Shown: piece after piece, positions 21,093 to 33,949 of the stretch | How the letters are laid out: the number at the start of each line of letters is the position of its first letter | How positions within the stretch are numbered: the stretch's first letter is position 1 | Source of the DNA: Diospyros lotus | Taxonomy: Eukaryota; Streptophyta; Magnoliopsida; Ericales; Ebenaceae | DNA length: 64,000 nucleotides | Reading direction: 5' to 3' | Assembly (NCBI RefSeq): GCF_014633365.1 | Contig: NC_068340.1 | Coordinates: 35,166,328 to 35,230,327 of the forward strand | Made by a program: the position numbers and the translations under genes | Notes under the pieces: generated by a model | Told to the model about the DNA's origin: nothing | Databases searched by the model: none | What the model saw: only the letters and a program-made list of their open reading frames with translations

Positions 21093-24000
21093 ATGCAAGC
21101 CCTAGCCATGTCCTACCGATTCAATCCGTCTGCACGCCGGCTGCATCACTCACCGGCCACCGCCATTTCCGTCCGAAGCTCTACCTCTGCCGCCTCTTTT
21201 CCTTTCGTCCGTTCTCTGCAATGCTGCTATCTCCATTCTCCGTATCTAGGTCGCTCTCCATTTCTCTCTCTATTTATGTGTTTATGAGTTTGTGTGTGTG
21301 TGTGCGCGCGTGTGTCTTTCCGGTTCTGAAATTTTGCGGCGGAATGATTCCATTTTAAGCTTGCAGTCAGTAACTTGCTTAAGCTGCTGTTCTGTAAAGA
21401 AGAAGATTTAATTTTCTATGGAAATTAAATTGTTGCGCAGACGCAGAGTTGCGAAGTTTTGCGTTTTTTGTCGTTTTTATTTTCTTGAAATGTTCATTTG
21501 CAATGAAGATGGACCTCTCTCTCCTCGGTTCTCAGTTATAGCTAATCTTAATGGCCGTGATTTGATTTTCTGTAATTTGTAGATGAGTCCAAGTTTGCTG
21601 AGGCTTCCAGAAAGGGAAACTTAATTCCGCTTCAAAAATGCATTTTCTCGGATCACTTGACTCCGCTGCTCGCATATCGGTGCTTGGTCAAGGAAGACGA
21701 TCGAGATGCCCCGAGCTTTCTTTTCGAATCGGTGGAACCTGGTTTGGGTTCTTTGAGTGTCGTAAGTGCTTCTCTTACGGCGTTTATTTTTCTCTGTTCT
21801 GGATAATGCGCATACAAATGGTGCGGTTCAGTCTTGAATTTGATTTATTCAGGGTCGTTACAGTGTGGTTGGAGCTCAGCCGGCTATGGAGCTCGTCGCC
21901 AAAGAGAACAAAGTCACAATCCTGGACCATGAGAAAGGGTCCATAACCGATGAAGTTCTGGCAGATCCGATGGCGATACCGAGAAGTATTTCAGAGAGCT
22001 GGAAACCCCAATTTATTGAGGAACTTCCAGATACATTTTGTGGTCAAAATCATTGCCTTTAATCACCTATTATAAGTTGGCATCGTTTCCCGCTAACTTT
22101 CAACACCATTTGGCTGAAACCATTTGTTTTAAGAAACGATCCACTTTACTCCTTTTAATTTCTACAGTAATATATCGTACATGGCAACACCAACCCATTT
22201 CCTGGAGATTTAGGGAAATCACCCACAATTAATCGTATGCTGTACCTTTATCCACTGTAGAATTAGTGTAGTGTAGTGTAGTCTATTCTGTGCAATAGCT
22301 ACATAATACATTCCTGTTATATTTCATGTTAATTGAGTAATAGTAAATGACAATTATACCCTTCACGAATGTAAAACCTACAAAAATGTTGAATTTAATT
22401 ACAATGCATCGTAACTTATTACAAAGATGTAAAAACCAAAAAAATTGAATTCATATCTGAGATGTTTAAATCTGTATTAGGCATTTGACCAAAAAATTGT
22501 TAGCAAGGACCCGTTTGGTAGAGCCTCTGTTGTCACTATTTTGACAATTAAAACAGGAAAATTAATAGCCTTTAGTTTCTTCCCTTTTTATGTTTTTTTT
22601 TTTCTTTCATTTCTTCTCTTTCCCACAGTTGTCTCTGTAGCCTGTAGGCGACTCAATGTCATCGGAACGTAGCCGACATCACCTCTACCAGCTCCACACT
22701 CGCTAGTGACTCGGATGGGAGTCACTGACGGCAAGACTCCAAGATCTGGATAGATCTGAGAGTGATGACTCCATGGGAGTTGCGACTTCCAGATCCAAAT
22801 CTGGAAGTCACCGATTCCCACAGCTGAAGGGGCAGTGATTGAGTTGGGTCTTACATAGAGGGAGGGGTAGTGATTGAAGGCAGTGAAGCTGAAACGAAAA
22901 GTAGCCAACATCATCCTTGCTGGTTTTTCACAGCAATCTGATGGTTCTATAGGAGACGCTGGCAACCAAGGAGAAGGCCAGGGCCCAGAGGAGTTCCTGC
23001 GCCTCCTCCAGTTGCCAACAATATTAAGGGTAGGAAAGAAAATAAATAATAACAAAAAATGAAGTATGAAACTGAAAATGAACACAAAAAATTTTGAAAA
23101 TAGAGAACTGAAAGTTCTGTCAAACAGGTCCTAAGCAGTTAAATTATAAAAGAGTAATCATAGAACTTTTCAGTTGATTTCCCAAATTAGTATTGGAAAA
23201 ATCTCAGTTCAAAAAGGGCAAAAAAAAAAAAAAAAACTCCTTGCATTAATTTACATAATTCAAATGAAAGGAATGCTTAGAGATTTTGTTATGTCATGAA
23301 CAGGTGGATGGGTTGGTTACTTCTCATATGACACAGTTCGCTATGTAGAGAAAAAAAAGATTCCATTCTCAAAGGCACCAAAGGATGACAGAAATCTTCC
23401 AGATATTCATATAGGTCTCTACGAAGATGTGATTGTGTTTGATCACATAGAGAAGGTGCTTCAAATCTCTACTTGTATGCTTCTGTCACTTATAATGTCT
23501 AATCCATTTATCTTTTAGTACTTTCTTTTCTATCAACTTTAGTACTGAAGAAATTGTCTTAAGTTCCGGTAGCTAGCCTTTCTTGTGGGAGCACTACCTA
23601 GATAAAACACATTATGGGGTGGCAGATGCCTGCAGAGTGATGGATGTCTGTGTCACTGGAAGAAAACTTTGTTAACCGTTGCCATAATTTGTATGATGTG
23701 TTCATTACTAGTGATGGAGAGACTGTTACTGCCCCATTTATTCTGCATGTTGGCGAAATATTTCAAATTCCTTGTAGCACTTGTTATTTATGATTATTTT
23801 CTTGATTGCGACAAAATCTTCCATAATTAGTAACTTCTATTTCTTTCTCTTGCTTTCTTCTTTGTTTTGGATGAAAAATAGAAAGAGTTGAGTAAATGCA
23901 AAAAATTCAGAGGAGGTTCATGGCCAAGGGTAAAGATATCCAGTAATGGTTATTTTGGAACGTACTGTTTGTGTCTGAAATGGTGTCAATAAGGCTTTTA

Positions 24001-27000
24001 CTTGATCCTTCTATCAGTTCTGAATGTTGGGTAATATATGTGTAGGATCAAAAGTTCTGATAATACCATCTTCAATCTTTAAATGGTGTTGGTAAAGTCT
24101 AGAAACTTTCAGTTAGCCATGTTGTGATTGAGGCTGTTCAATTTTTTTTTCCCTTTCTAATTTAAGGCTTTCCGGGCATTTTGTGCATCCTCAGAAAGCG
24201 CATGTGATTCATTGGGTAAGGTTGGATCAATACTCCTCCATTGAGAAGGCATATGTTGATGGAATGAGACGCTTGGAAACATTAGCCTCCAAAGTACTGG
24301 CCATTGATCCGTGAGTAGATGTTGTACTCCTTCCTACAGAATGACAAAACTTTATGAAAGTCATTCACGTTTGCACTTTTTATTTGGTTATCAAATTCCA
24401 GCCCAAGACTGTCTCCAGGCTCTGTGGATTTACGCACACATCATTTTGGTACTAGTCTGACGAAGTCAAACATGGGGAGTGAAGAATACAAGAATGCTGT
24501 ACTGCAAGCAAAAGAGCACATTCTTGCAGGGGATATTTTCCAGATTGTATTAAGTCAACGCTTTGAACGTCGAACATTTGCTGACCCTTTTGAAGTCTAC
24601 AGAGCTTTAAGAGTTGTGAATCCAAGTCCATATATGGCTTACTTGCAAGTTTGGTCTTCTTCGAAACTATCTACAATTTCCAGAATTCCCATTTATTCCC
24701 CTTGTAACCCAATTTATGCATTTAATTATTTTCCATGTTTTCAGGTCAGAGGGTGTATTCTGGTTGCTTCAAGCCCGGAAATCCTTACACGTGTAACAAA
24801 GGTATATGAACATGCATTTTATTTCTGAATAGTTTCAGGTGGAACTATTACAGGATCCACTGTAAGGATCAAGCAGAATCAAGCCTTTTACTTCTCGGCT
24901 CAGAATGTTAGCTACTTCTGAATTTTATATAGCACTCATTGTTGCTATTCTTGTACATACTGGCCAACAATCATTGCTTTGCCATTTTCATTGACAGAAG
25001 AATATTGTCAATCGACCACTGGCTGGAACCTGTAAACGAGGCAAAACACAAGCAGAAGATGAGATGCTTGAAGTGCAGCTGCTAAATGATGAAAAACAGT
25101 GTGCCGAACACATCATGCTTGTGGACCTGGGCAGAAATGATGTTGGAAAGGTTTTTTTCAAACTGTTCTCCACTAATATGAACATTTATAATCTGGTTGT
25201 TGCGTTAACATACTTATATGGACATTGGTAATTTGGTGGTTGAATTGACCAGTATGGATATTGGTTGTGTTGCATGGCTCTTTTGAATTGGCTAAGTACC
25301 TGCATCAGAGGTTTGATACTTTGAATATGTGCACCATAAATGTGTTGAAATTAAAAAAATAGCAAACTATGTATAAAACTCTCCTTTTATGTGTAACATC
25401 AATTGACTAGTTTAGAAACGTAATTTTATGTTGAATAAGTGAAAAAGAAAAGTATTTAAAGTTTTGAAATTTTGCTTTAACTTCGTGTGCCTGAATTAGA
25501 TGAGCACTAGATGAGCCTGTCACTCGGACATACCTCCACAATTGACACTTGTATCCAAGTCCGTGTAACATGGGTTGCAATCCTTGTGCTTATTCACTTA
25601 TTCTTGCTGCAGTCCATAGTTTCAATTGCTGAAATATTTTTTCATGTTTCCTTGTTGTATTGGTTGGTTTTACAATATCAAATCTGTGTGGAACATGACC
25701 ATATCAATTCTCTTCATTCACTCATGAAGCTTTTCTATGTGAAGATGGTGTCGGAACTGTTCCCTCACTAGAGGGTTGCGTTAGGAAGGGCACTTGACAT
25801 AAAGTTTTGTGACATTGTTCTGCATGGATTTGTATTGTCAATATGACTTTTAGAAGTCAATTGACATTATTGATGTTATACCACCAACCCTAACATATAT
25901 ACCTTAAACATTGTGTAATAGGCTTATTATATCTTGGATTACCTTTATCAAATAGCCCAATTCATATGACTGAAACTGTATTTGTACCAACAGTCACCAC
26001 AATCAATTGTAGCTCTATTCTGATAGGAATAAGATTTATAACAAAGATAAAGTGCAGTTCATGATGATGACGGATCTTCATAGTCCATATGTCTCACTCA
26101 TCATTGTCTGTTCACAATCAAACTTAATATCGTAATCAAGTTTTAGAAGAGGAAATACAATGTCGTGTCTTTATACTTATTAAGTATAATACAACATACA
26201 TAGAATATTACAAAACAAACTCAAATGGCATTTCCTGTATATAACAAAATTATTGTTGGGGGCAGATTTGTTATTTGGGATTTACCTTTTTCATAGACAT
26301 GCAAATAATTATATGTAACACTCATCCTACCAACTTATTGTGTGTTAAGGAAACCAAAAAAAGAAAAGAAAAGTATATATGATGTACTATGATGGTATAT
26401 CATTTTGAATCAAACATGGCCTTTATCCAGTCCTGTTATAAACTCTATAAACTGTATGTCCACCCCTGTAGTAACATTGGTCAGATTGTTGTCGTAGGTT
26501 TCCAAATGTGGTTCTGTGAATGTGAAGAAGCTCATGACTGTTGAACGATACTCCCATGTGATGCATATCAGCTCTACGGTGAGATTCTGCTTTTGCCTAC
26601 TTGTGGTTTATGTTTGTATCTTTGACATATAGAGGAACTGTTTTCTATGAAAGTACTTGTGATGCAGGATATATATGAATTTCGACACAGTAAAAAGCAA
26701 ACATCCACTTGGATTGTCACCTCTTTGTGCTTCTCAGTCCAATGCTTTTTCTTTGTCTTGTTCCCCTTTCTGGTTTCTGTTTCTGTTTTCCTGTTACATT
26801 CCAAGAAAGATTTTAAAAGGCCCATAAGAAAGAAACTTGAAACTTCCATTGACAAATAATTTAATTTTTCCTTTAACAGATTACCGGGGAATTACACAAT
26901 CATTTGACTTGTTGGGATGCCTTGTCTGCTGCATTGCCTGTTGGAACAGTTAGCGGAGCACCAAAGGTTACTATTTACATTTCATGTTCCCTTTCATTTG

Positions 27001-28290
27001 CTACCTGTCCTGTTTTGCTTTGGCTCTTCACTGTTGATGAAAAACTCTTGAAGCAACTTGGAACTCACCTAGAACTAACATGGTGTTATTTTCTTATCTT
27101 TGAGATAACTAAGATAAAAAATAATTGTAGTATCCATCTTTGCCACTTGTGGATATGGTGGCACTCTGATGCGGATAGCCATGTCTTATAGGATTTTTTT
27201 TTTTAGATACTAAAATTTAAAATCTTATTTAAGAAAATACTACTGTTGCCAAACCATTTAGAAAAATGCTATACTTTAAGCCACGTTGGGAGCTGTCCAG
27301 TGTGGTGATTCTACTCCAGATGAAACACGCCACTGCGACCAGCGGTTTGCAAACTAAGAAACTCACTGGTCCTAGTGGTGAGTTACAATAAAATGGAGAA
27401 AAGTGAAAAAAGCCTAAAACGAAATAACCACCTGTGGGGGTGGCAGTTTGATATCAGCCTGTGCCAGGAGCAGTTTTTTACAAGACTGTTTCACTGATTT
27501 GGTAGAAAGTGTAGTATTTTGCTAAATACTTTGAAAGTAGTGATATAAGTAGCTGTTAAACCAGATGTCAAACGATTCTGGGCTGGTTTTCATTAATTCT
27601 TGAAGTTGAATAATATCACTATAAGATTGGTTAGTGGAAATGCTGGATTTGTTGCTGTGTCTTGTTTGACTAATGCCGTGCTAGGCATTAATGTGGAAAA
27701 TGGTCCTACCTTAGCTAGTTACTCGGCATTCTGCTTTTTCTCTAGGTGGGTGCTGTTGCCTAGGATAGACAGTTCCTAAAGAGTTAGCACTGTACCTCTT
27801 CTTCCTCCCTAAATTATGTTTTTTCCTCGTCCGCTTGCCTTCTGTTGTTGTTTTGATTAAACATGGATGCCATTCATTGCAAGTTTTCCCAGCTACTAGT
27901 CCTTCGATCAGACTTGATATAATAAAACCACATTGTTTTGATCATCATCTTGACCGATCTATATAGGTGAAAGCCATGGAGTTGATAGATCAACTGGAAG
28001 TAAATAGGCGCGGCCCATATGGCGGTGGATTTGGCAGCATTTCCTTCACCGGCGACATGGACATTGCATTGGTTCTGAGGACCATAGTATTCCCGACCGG
28101 AGCCCGTTATGACACAATCTACTCGTACAAGGATGAGGGTAAACGGCACGAGTGGGTGGCTCACCTTCAAGCTGGTGCAGGAATCGTGGCTGACAGCATC
28201 CCGGACGATGAGCAAAGCGAGTGTGAGCACAAAGCTGCGGGCCTTGCTCGTGCCATCGACTTAGCTGAGTCGGCATTCGTCCACAAGTGA
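21093..28290 (+). CDS. ASA1: Anthranilate synthase alpha subunit, chloroplast (TrpE-type)
   Basis: Eleven exons stay in frame: 21093-21249, 21583-21761, 21853-22042, 23304-23455, 24195-24310, 24402-24648, 24745-24801, 24998-25150, 26498-26578, 26880-26966, 27967-28290. The protein is 580 residues, against 595 for Arabidopsis ASA1. With the glutaminase beta subunit it makes anthranilate from chorismate, the first committed step of tryptophan synthesis in plastids. A Ser-rich transit peptide fills exon 1. The N-terminal domain holds FESVEPG (100-106), the region linked to tryptophan feedback in this family. The chorismate-binding domain shows [18 protein letters not shown] (from 305), DLGRNDVGK (409-417), ERYSHVMH (433-440) and [10 protein letters not shown] (464-473). 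All key motifs look intact. Upstream GTG frames lack an ATG, which supports the start chosen. ASA1 versus ASA2 orthology cannot be decided here. Confidence 0.95.
22506..23132. mobile_element. hAT-like MITE in intron 3 of anthranilate synthase
   Basis: The left end AGGACCCGTTTGGTAGAGC pairs with the reverse complement of the right end, AGGACCTGTTTGACAGAAC. Ends of the type GGACCCGTTTGG are frequent in plant hAT MITEs. The interior gives a spurious minus-strand open frame (22588-23085). No clean 8-bp target duplication is visible. It accounts for half of the unusually long intron 3. Confidence 0.6.
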
Positions 28291-28435
28291 TGCTTCTACT
28301 TTTCAGAGACCAAAACATTAGAAAGATGCTAGCTTTTTTTTCTTTTCTTTTTTTTTTTAAAAAAAAAAAAATCTATACCTTGCTTGCTGTTGTAAATATG
28401 GGCTTTGTCTTATTGTTCTGGAATATCTGTAACTG

Positions 28436-28441
28436 AATAAA
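28436..28441 (+). terminator. Polyadenylation signal AATAAA of anthranilate synthase
   Basis: AATAAA in the context ACTGAATAAAAGC, 146 bases after the stop codon, is a plausible near-upstream element for 3' end formation. Confidence 0.5.
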
Positions 28442-30645
28442 AGCAAAAAGGAGAAATGAAGCAAAGAAAGAAAGAATGGCAGTAGTAGGCTTGTTTCTTA
28501 ATTTGAATAATTCGTGCTGTTTAGGGTTCTGATTTTGTTAGTTTTCAACTTAAGTTGCAATTAGAAAAATTAATACTTGAAACTGTCATTTGGTTTTGTG
28601 TTTTTGTAACCATTTTTTAAAATAAAAATATAAAATATTCTTCAATAAATTATGTGTTGTTATTTTCACATAGTAGTAATAGAATTTTTATATATTTACA
28701 TAATATAACTTTATTCACATCACACTTGATGTGTCATGGACCAAGGTTTACTTAATAGATCCAGCAGCAGGAAACTTAGAGGGAAATCTTGAGAAAAACC
28801 TAAAATTTCATAAGGAAAAAGACTTGGGGATAAAAAGATCTATTTAATGTGTGTTGAACTTGTTTGTTTAATCACAAGACAAGTAATTACACAGTATCGA
28901 AGGAAAAACAAGAAATCAAAAGAATAGAAAAATAAATGTTAACTCACCCACACAAAAGGAGTCAATAACACATGTGTTTGGAGCTATAAATAGATTTTAT
29001 TCGTGGTAGGAGTGTTCAACTCTACTCAATCTACTAAATCAAAGAATAAAAAATTTACAAAGAATTGATTATAGAAAATATATCAAAGAAAAATTACAAA
29101 CATTTACAATATCGATATCTATGATTAAACCAAAATACATGCTGAATAGGCTGAGCAATCCCACTCACAACAATCATCTTAGTCTCTCCCTCACAACCCA
29201 TAACAAAATCAACAAAGAACGATACAAGGGTTAGGGTCTCTTAATATCTCTAGGATTTCTTTTTGACGAAAGAGGCGATAGAATCGAATCGCCCATTGCC
29301 CTTTGCTTTATATATGGGAAGATTACATGACAAATTAGATCGACGGTGGGAAGGTTATATGACAAATTAGATCGACGGTCACAGATAACAGAAGGCCCAA
29401 TCTGATCCTACACGTGTCAGTCATCGAGACAGTGATAAAAAAAAAAAAAAGCAAAATACATACAAAGATATATTAATAAATCAACTAATTGAATCAAAAT
29501 ATAACACAATGAATATGTACCAATCAAGAAGCCTATGAAGAAAAAACTCAAAAAATGAATATAAAATATAATAGAACAAAAAAAAGTTTCATTCTGACAG
29601 ATTTCTAGAAGAATCTCAAAAGATTCTTACCCAAGAAGTTTTCAAGAGAGCTTTGGCTAACACGTGAAATGAGTTCAAGAGAACCATACGGTATCTTAGA
29701 TAAGTCCCTAGTATTTTCAATGAAAAAAATACAAATGGATAACTCTTAAAATTAGTTTGAGAATCTTGAAAAGTGATAGGGCTTATCTGCAAAAATTAAA
29801 ATCCTAATTGATCTCAAAATGTAAGAGAAGTTTATCATAAACCCCTTGCCTTAATTATAGATAGACAAACTTTTATTCTTGAAATTAAGTCATTTTTACT
29901 TAAAAAGAACTCCGTTATCTATTTAGAATAAAAGAATTTGACTTAAATATTTGAGTATTTGTATAAATAATATCTCATGCCCTCTAATCATTTATCTCAT
30001 TGCAAAAGTTTTAACGACTTAAAACAATTTTATAACATCTAAATTCTATTATTATATTCAGTTAATAACAATACTATATTCTTTACGAAATATTTGTAAT
30101 TTTTATGTAAAACTACATATTTCAAAAAATTAAACATCGATTTTGAAAGAAGGAGATCGAAACAATATTTGATATTTTTGTGTTTCGTCTTTTGGAAATA
30201 AGTTCATTTTTTTTATAAATAAATTTATTTTTTGGGGTCTTTTCCTAAAGTGTTGAAAACTATAAGATTAAACAACTGAAAAAGAGTAACGAAACCAAAT
30301 GAAAAGAATTAAAATTAATAATTTAATCTTAAGCGAAACAAACAAAAAAAAAAACAAGAACAAAAAAGAGGGTTACCAAATTCTTATAGCAAATTGATGG
30401 TTTTTTATGGTAATTAATTTTACTCCTTTGCTAGTTTAGATATAAAATACTATAATTTCCATTTAATATTCACTCATTCTTCTTCATTGAGAATTTTCTA
30501 GTGCCCAGCTGATTTGTTATTTGTGAATTATTATCAACTAAGGAATGTCCAAACGGACACCATCGTCTTATGGTTTCAACAAAATACATACATATTTCTG
30601 TCTAATTTACACACATTTATTATTTAGCAAAAGAAAAAAAAAATA

Positions 30646-30677
<32 letters not shown>

Positions 30678-30869
30678 GGAGGTATCATCGTGTCCAATTA
30701 AGGAATCGACTATAATTTTCCACACACAAAAAAAAAAAGAAAAAAAGAAAGAATTTGGCAGGTAGTCCGAAAACGCGGCGTTTTGAAGAGCATAATTAAT
30801 AAATAAATAAAACAGCTTGGCCCTCTTCTTCCATTTGTTTCTCTTATCTTCTTCTGATTCTGATCTGAT
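28442..30869. other. AT-rich intergenic sequence
   Basis: No gene is visible. There are several poly-A runs and a 32-bp tandem duplication: 29316-29347 and 29348-29379 both read GGGAAG-TTA-ATGACAAATTAG then ATCGACGGT, with two differences. From 28740 to 29700 the text resembles an LTR or other retroelement remnant, but no ends were found. A CA run at 30656-30677 lies about 200 bp before the next gene. Confidence 0.45.
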
Positions 30870-31447
30870 ATGGCGTCGCTTTTGTTGGGAGCCCTTCCAA
30901 TGGCTTCCACAGGTCTCTCTCCTCCCCCGGCTCTCTCCTTTTCTCGATCCCAATCCCTCGCCGGCGCTGCCTTTCCGCTTTCTTCAGTCTCCTTCTCCAC
31001 CTCCGCCGTCCCGCCACCGCTCCCATCAAGTACGTTTCCATTATACATACATGTTATCCACAGATTAACTCCATACTCTTGATTGTTAATTCTTGGTGTT
31101 GTTGGGTATCTATCAGTTTATTGTGGGAGAGGTGACAAGAAGACGGCCAGGGGAAAGCGCTTCAACCACTCCTTCGGAAACGTAAGATCTCCCTCCCTCC
31201 GAAGCCCTTCTTTGGTGAACTGAAATTATTATGGATTCAGGACTGAGGATTCTGTTTGTTTGAACTTTGAATGGCGTTTGTGCTGCTTCCTTTACTTTTG
31301 TTTGTTATATAGGCAAGGCCAAGGAACAAGAAAAAGGGGAGAGGGCCGCCGAGGGTGCCGGCGCCTCCATCGCCGCCGAAGATGGACCGGTCCGACGATG
31401 ACGAGAAAGTTAAAATTGAAATCGACGAATCGCTGTTTTCCGGTTGA
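30870..31447 (+). CDS. PSRP4: Plastid 30S ribosomal protein bTHXc (PSRP4/S31), chloroplast
   Basis: Three exons: 30870-31029, 31117-31181, 31313-31447, giving 119 residues. The first 54 residues form a Ser/Pro/Ala-rich transit peptide beginning [13 protein letters not shown]. The mature part starts [20 protein letters not shown], the very basic signature of the Thx/bS31 protein that sits in the head of the small ribosomal subunit. It continues with [14 protein letters not shown], then a Pro-rich linker and an acidic tail ending DESLFSG. The length and tail match plant PSRP4 (At2g38140) from memory. The second and third exon joins fall inside the conserved basic core and preserve it exactly, which supports the model. 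Antisense open frames here are shadows. Confidence 0.93.
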
Positions 31448-33133
31448 AGAAGAAGAAGAGGAGGAGCAGCGATGAGTGAGGCGCTGCTGCATCTGTTTGT
31501 GTTGGTTTGATTTGATGTAATTTGTGTTGGTGGTGGGGGATTCATTCATCTACCACCACCACCACCACCACCATTACTTTGCTTATTTACGCCTGCCCTC
31601 TCCCTCTTCCTTTCCTCTCTGCTTCACTTATCAAACAATCAATCAGTCAGTCAGTCAGTCAGTCAGTCCCATGCATGTATGGATTGAGGAAGAATTGATT
31701 TTTTTTTTAATTGACTTTCTTGCTTACTATGGATGGATTACTTGTTTTATCAGAGCTGTGCCCGGAGGAATTTGGATGTGACGAGAAGAAGTGGGAAGGA
31801 TGTGATGTTGAATGAGTTATATTCATCATCCATTTCATTCCATCACCATTGTATTTAACTCATTTCCGCTCCCTTCCTCACCCAGCACCTAACACACAAA
31901 TAGCATGCACACGACTCGTTACTTGTGTTGGGGATGCAAGTGTTGAATCTTGAAATCTGACACCTAAAAGGCATTTTAACTTGTGGGTGAAAGCTGGAGT
32001 GTCAACACCAGCAGAGAAACCAGGGTGGTCATATTTCGTGTTAGTCATTTATATACCTATATTTCATGCCAAAAAACTTAGTTTTGATTTAAATAATAAT
32101 AATAATAATGTATATAATTCAAAACAAAATCTCTCCCTATTTGACAGTTTTTAAATGTGAAGCTACGCTGCCCTACTGAAGAGTCGAGGGAAATTTGAAG
32201 AGAAGCTAATCCGTTTAGAAGTTAGAAAACTTAGAAAGTGATAAAATGGAGGACATTTCAAGGTTCAAGTTTGGAAGACTGGTACAACCACGAACCTGAA
32301 GGCGCACTGTTGGAAGAAAGGACCTTCGACCTTCCCAATTTTTTAACATGCATTTTACCCTAGCCCCGGCACTATCTTCATCTCATTTGTCAATCCATGA
32401 CTGTTCAATTTAAAGCCCAGTAATGCTTTTGATGAAGAGAAAATGGTTACCTTCAAAATAATAGCAGTGATATTGGAGAAATTTCAGCCAGTTTCGCCTT
32501 CAAAACATATTGCAGTGAACAGGGCCCTAGACTCATGTTTTTACACACACTGGCCCAGAACATGGTATTGGGAGCCATCCAGCAGATATGGAGTGCCAAG
32601 AATTAATAGGGATGATTCAAATTTGGGTCCGGTCGTAAGAAATTATGGTTGTACGGACAGGGAAAAAAGCCCAATCTGGCACTATTTTAATTACTTTTCC
32701 CCACATGTACTTGGCTCCAAAGCCAGCACTAGTTGAGTCTAAATGCCAGAAATTTACACACACTTCCATTCTAGAGCATATATCTCCACAGACCTCCAAG
32801 TTCAACAACTTCCCCTTTCCCTGGACTGGACATTGAAGGAACAAAACTTCCCTACAAAGTTGAGGATAGGCAGGGTTCTTGTAACAAGCATGGGTACTTC
32901 TGAACCATATCTTCAGAAACAATATCAACTAAACTATAATTCAAATGATTAACAAGACTGGAACCGAAGGAACTGCTACCACCGTATTCATTCATCCAAG
33001 TGTAACCATGATAATGAGGTGTAAAATTTTTGGTATGAACCACTCAAGGAGGGTAAAAAAGAAGAGGAGAGAGATAGAGGGGGCTGGAGTAAATGAAATG
33101 TCTATGCCTAACAGGAGGGAGAGTGTAGAAAAG
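31448..33133. other. PSRP4 3' region and intergenic sequence
   Basis: The 3' part of PSRP4 contains a (CCA)n run (31550-31573) and a tetranucleotide run of CAGT units (about 31643-31667). No further gene is evident. Open frames at 32443-33145 do not resemble known proteins. Confidence 0.45.
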
Positions 33134-33305
33134 TTAAGTGCATAATAAATTAAGAGGATTCACGATCAAGAGAATGGGAGACCTGGCAAAGCAATTGGGA
33201 AATCTGGAAACCTTATTGAAGCTAGATGAGCCAGAAGATTCAGTTCTGTTCCATGGGTCTGGAGGGGGTCGTTCATGTTCCCCGTCATTCTGCTGATCGT
33301 GCAAC
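33134..33305 (-). other. Exon-like open segment, unidentified
   Basis: On the minus strand an open frame reads HDQQNDGEHERPPPDPWNR, then TESSGSSSFNKVSRFPNC, and ends at a TAA (33134-33136). The hydrophilic composition and a possible acceptor (AACAAAAAG before about 33305) look like a last coding exon. No upstream exon could be connected and I do not recognise the family. It may be a captured fragment or chance. Confidence 0.2.
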
Positions 33306-33949
33306 CTTTTTGTTATTGCAGATAGCTAAAACTTTTTCTCTACTTTTCCACAAGTCTAGATTTTGCGGCATATTTGACTCGTGGAACAATTGTCATAGAT
33401 AGTCAGCCGATAGCTTCTGTCCGTGGCATTTTTGAAGGGCAAGCATTCGGATCTCTATGCTTGTGGGTCACATGAAGAGAAATGCCAACTATTGATGTAT
33501 CATGCAAGGGTTTTACCAGTTTTTCAAAAACTCATGATAAACGCAGCGAAAATAAAACACAAGAACGCCTTGCAAGACCTAATATCAACAACCATATGCA
33601 ACCATCATAGGGGGTAAGAATGTATACTTCACTAGCAGTTCCGATTCTGATGAAGGGGTTGAATGCCCTCCCAAGGTAGCAACCTTTGCTTCCCAGAGCT
33701 CCGAATGGCACCTCTAAACAGTCCAACTGTTCCAAACGACTTACCAAATGATTAATCTGACCCCCAAAAGCATGAGGGGCCTAGTTAGTCCACACTCCGG
33801 GTAGGAAATGATTCCTACAAGCAAGCCTATGTGCTAGCCATGATGAGTCTGGAAATGGGTCAAGAGAAACTGATTTCCAAAAACCAAATGGACACTATTG
33901 GTTTAGATTTCTACTCTAGCAATGAGGGAATCAAGGAGCAAATAGGAGC

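Noticed and set aside
22588..23085. 165-codon minus-strand frame inside the anthranilate synthase intron
   Set aside because: It lies within a MITE, lacks recognisable domains and starts with a hydrophobic AT-driven stretch.
32443..33145. Cluster of 63-103 codon frames on both strands downstream of PSRP4
   Set aside because: No domain, no consistent codon bias, no splice structure connecting them.
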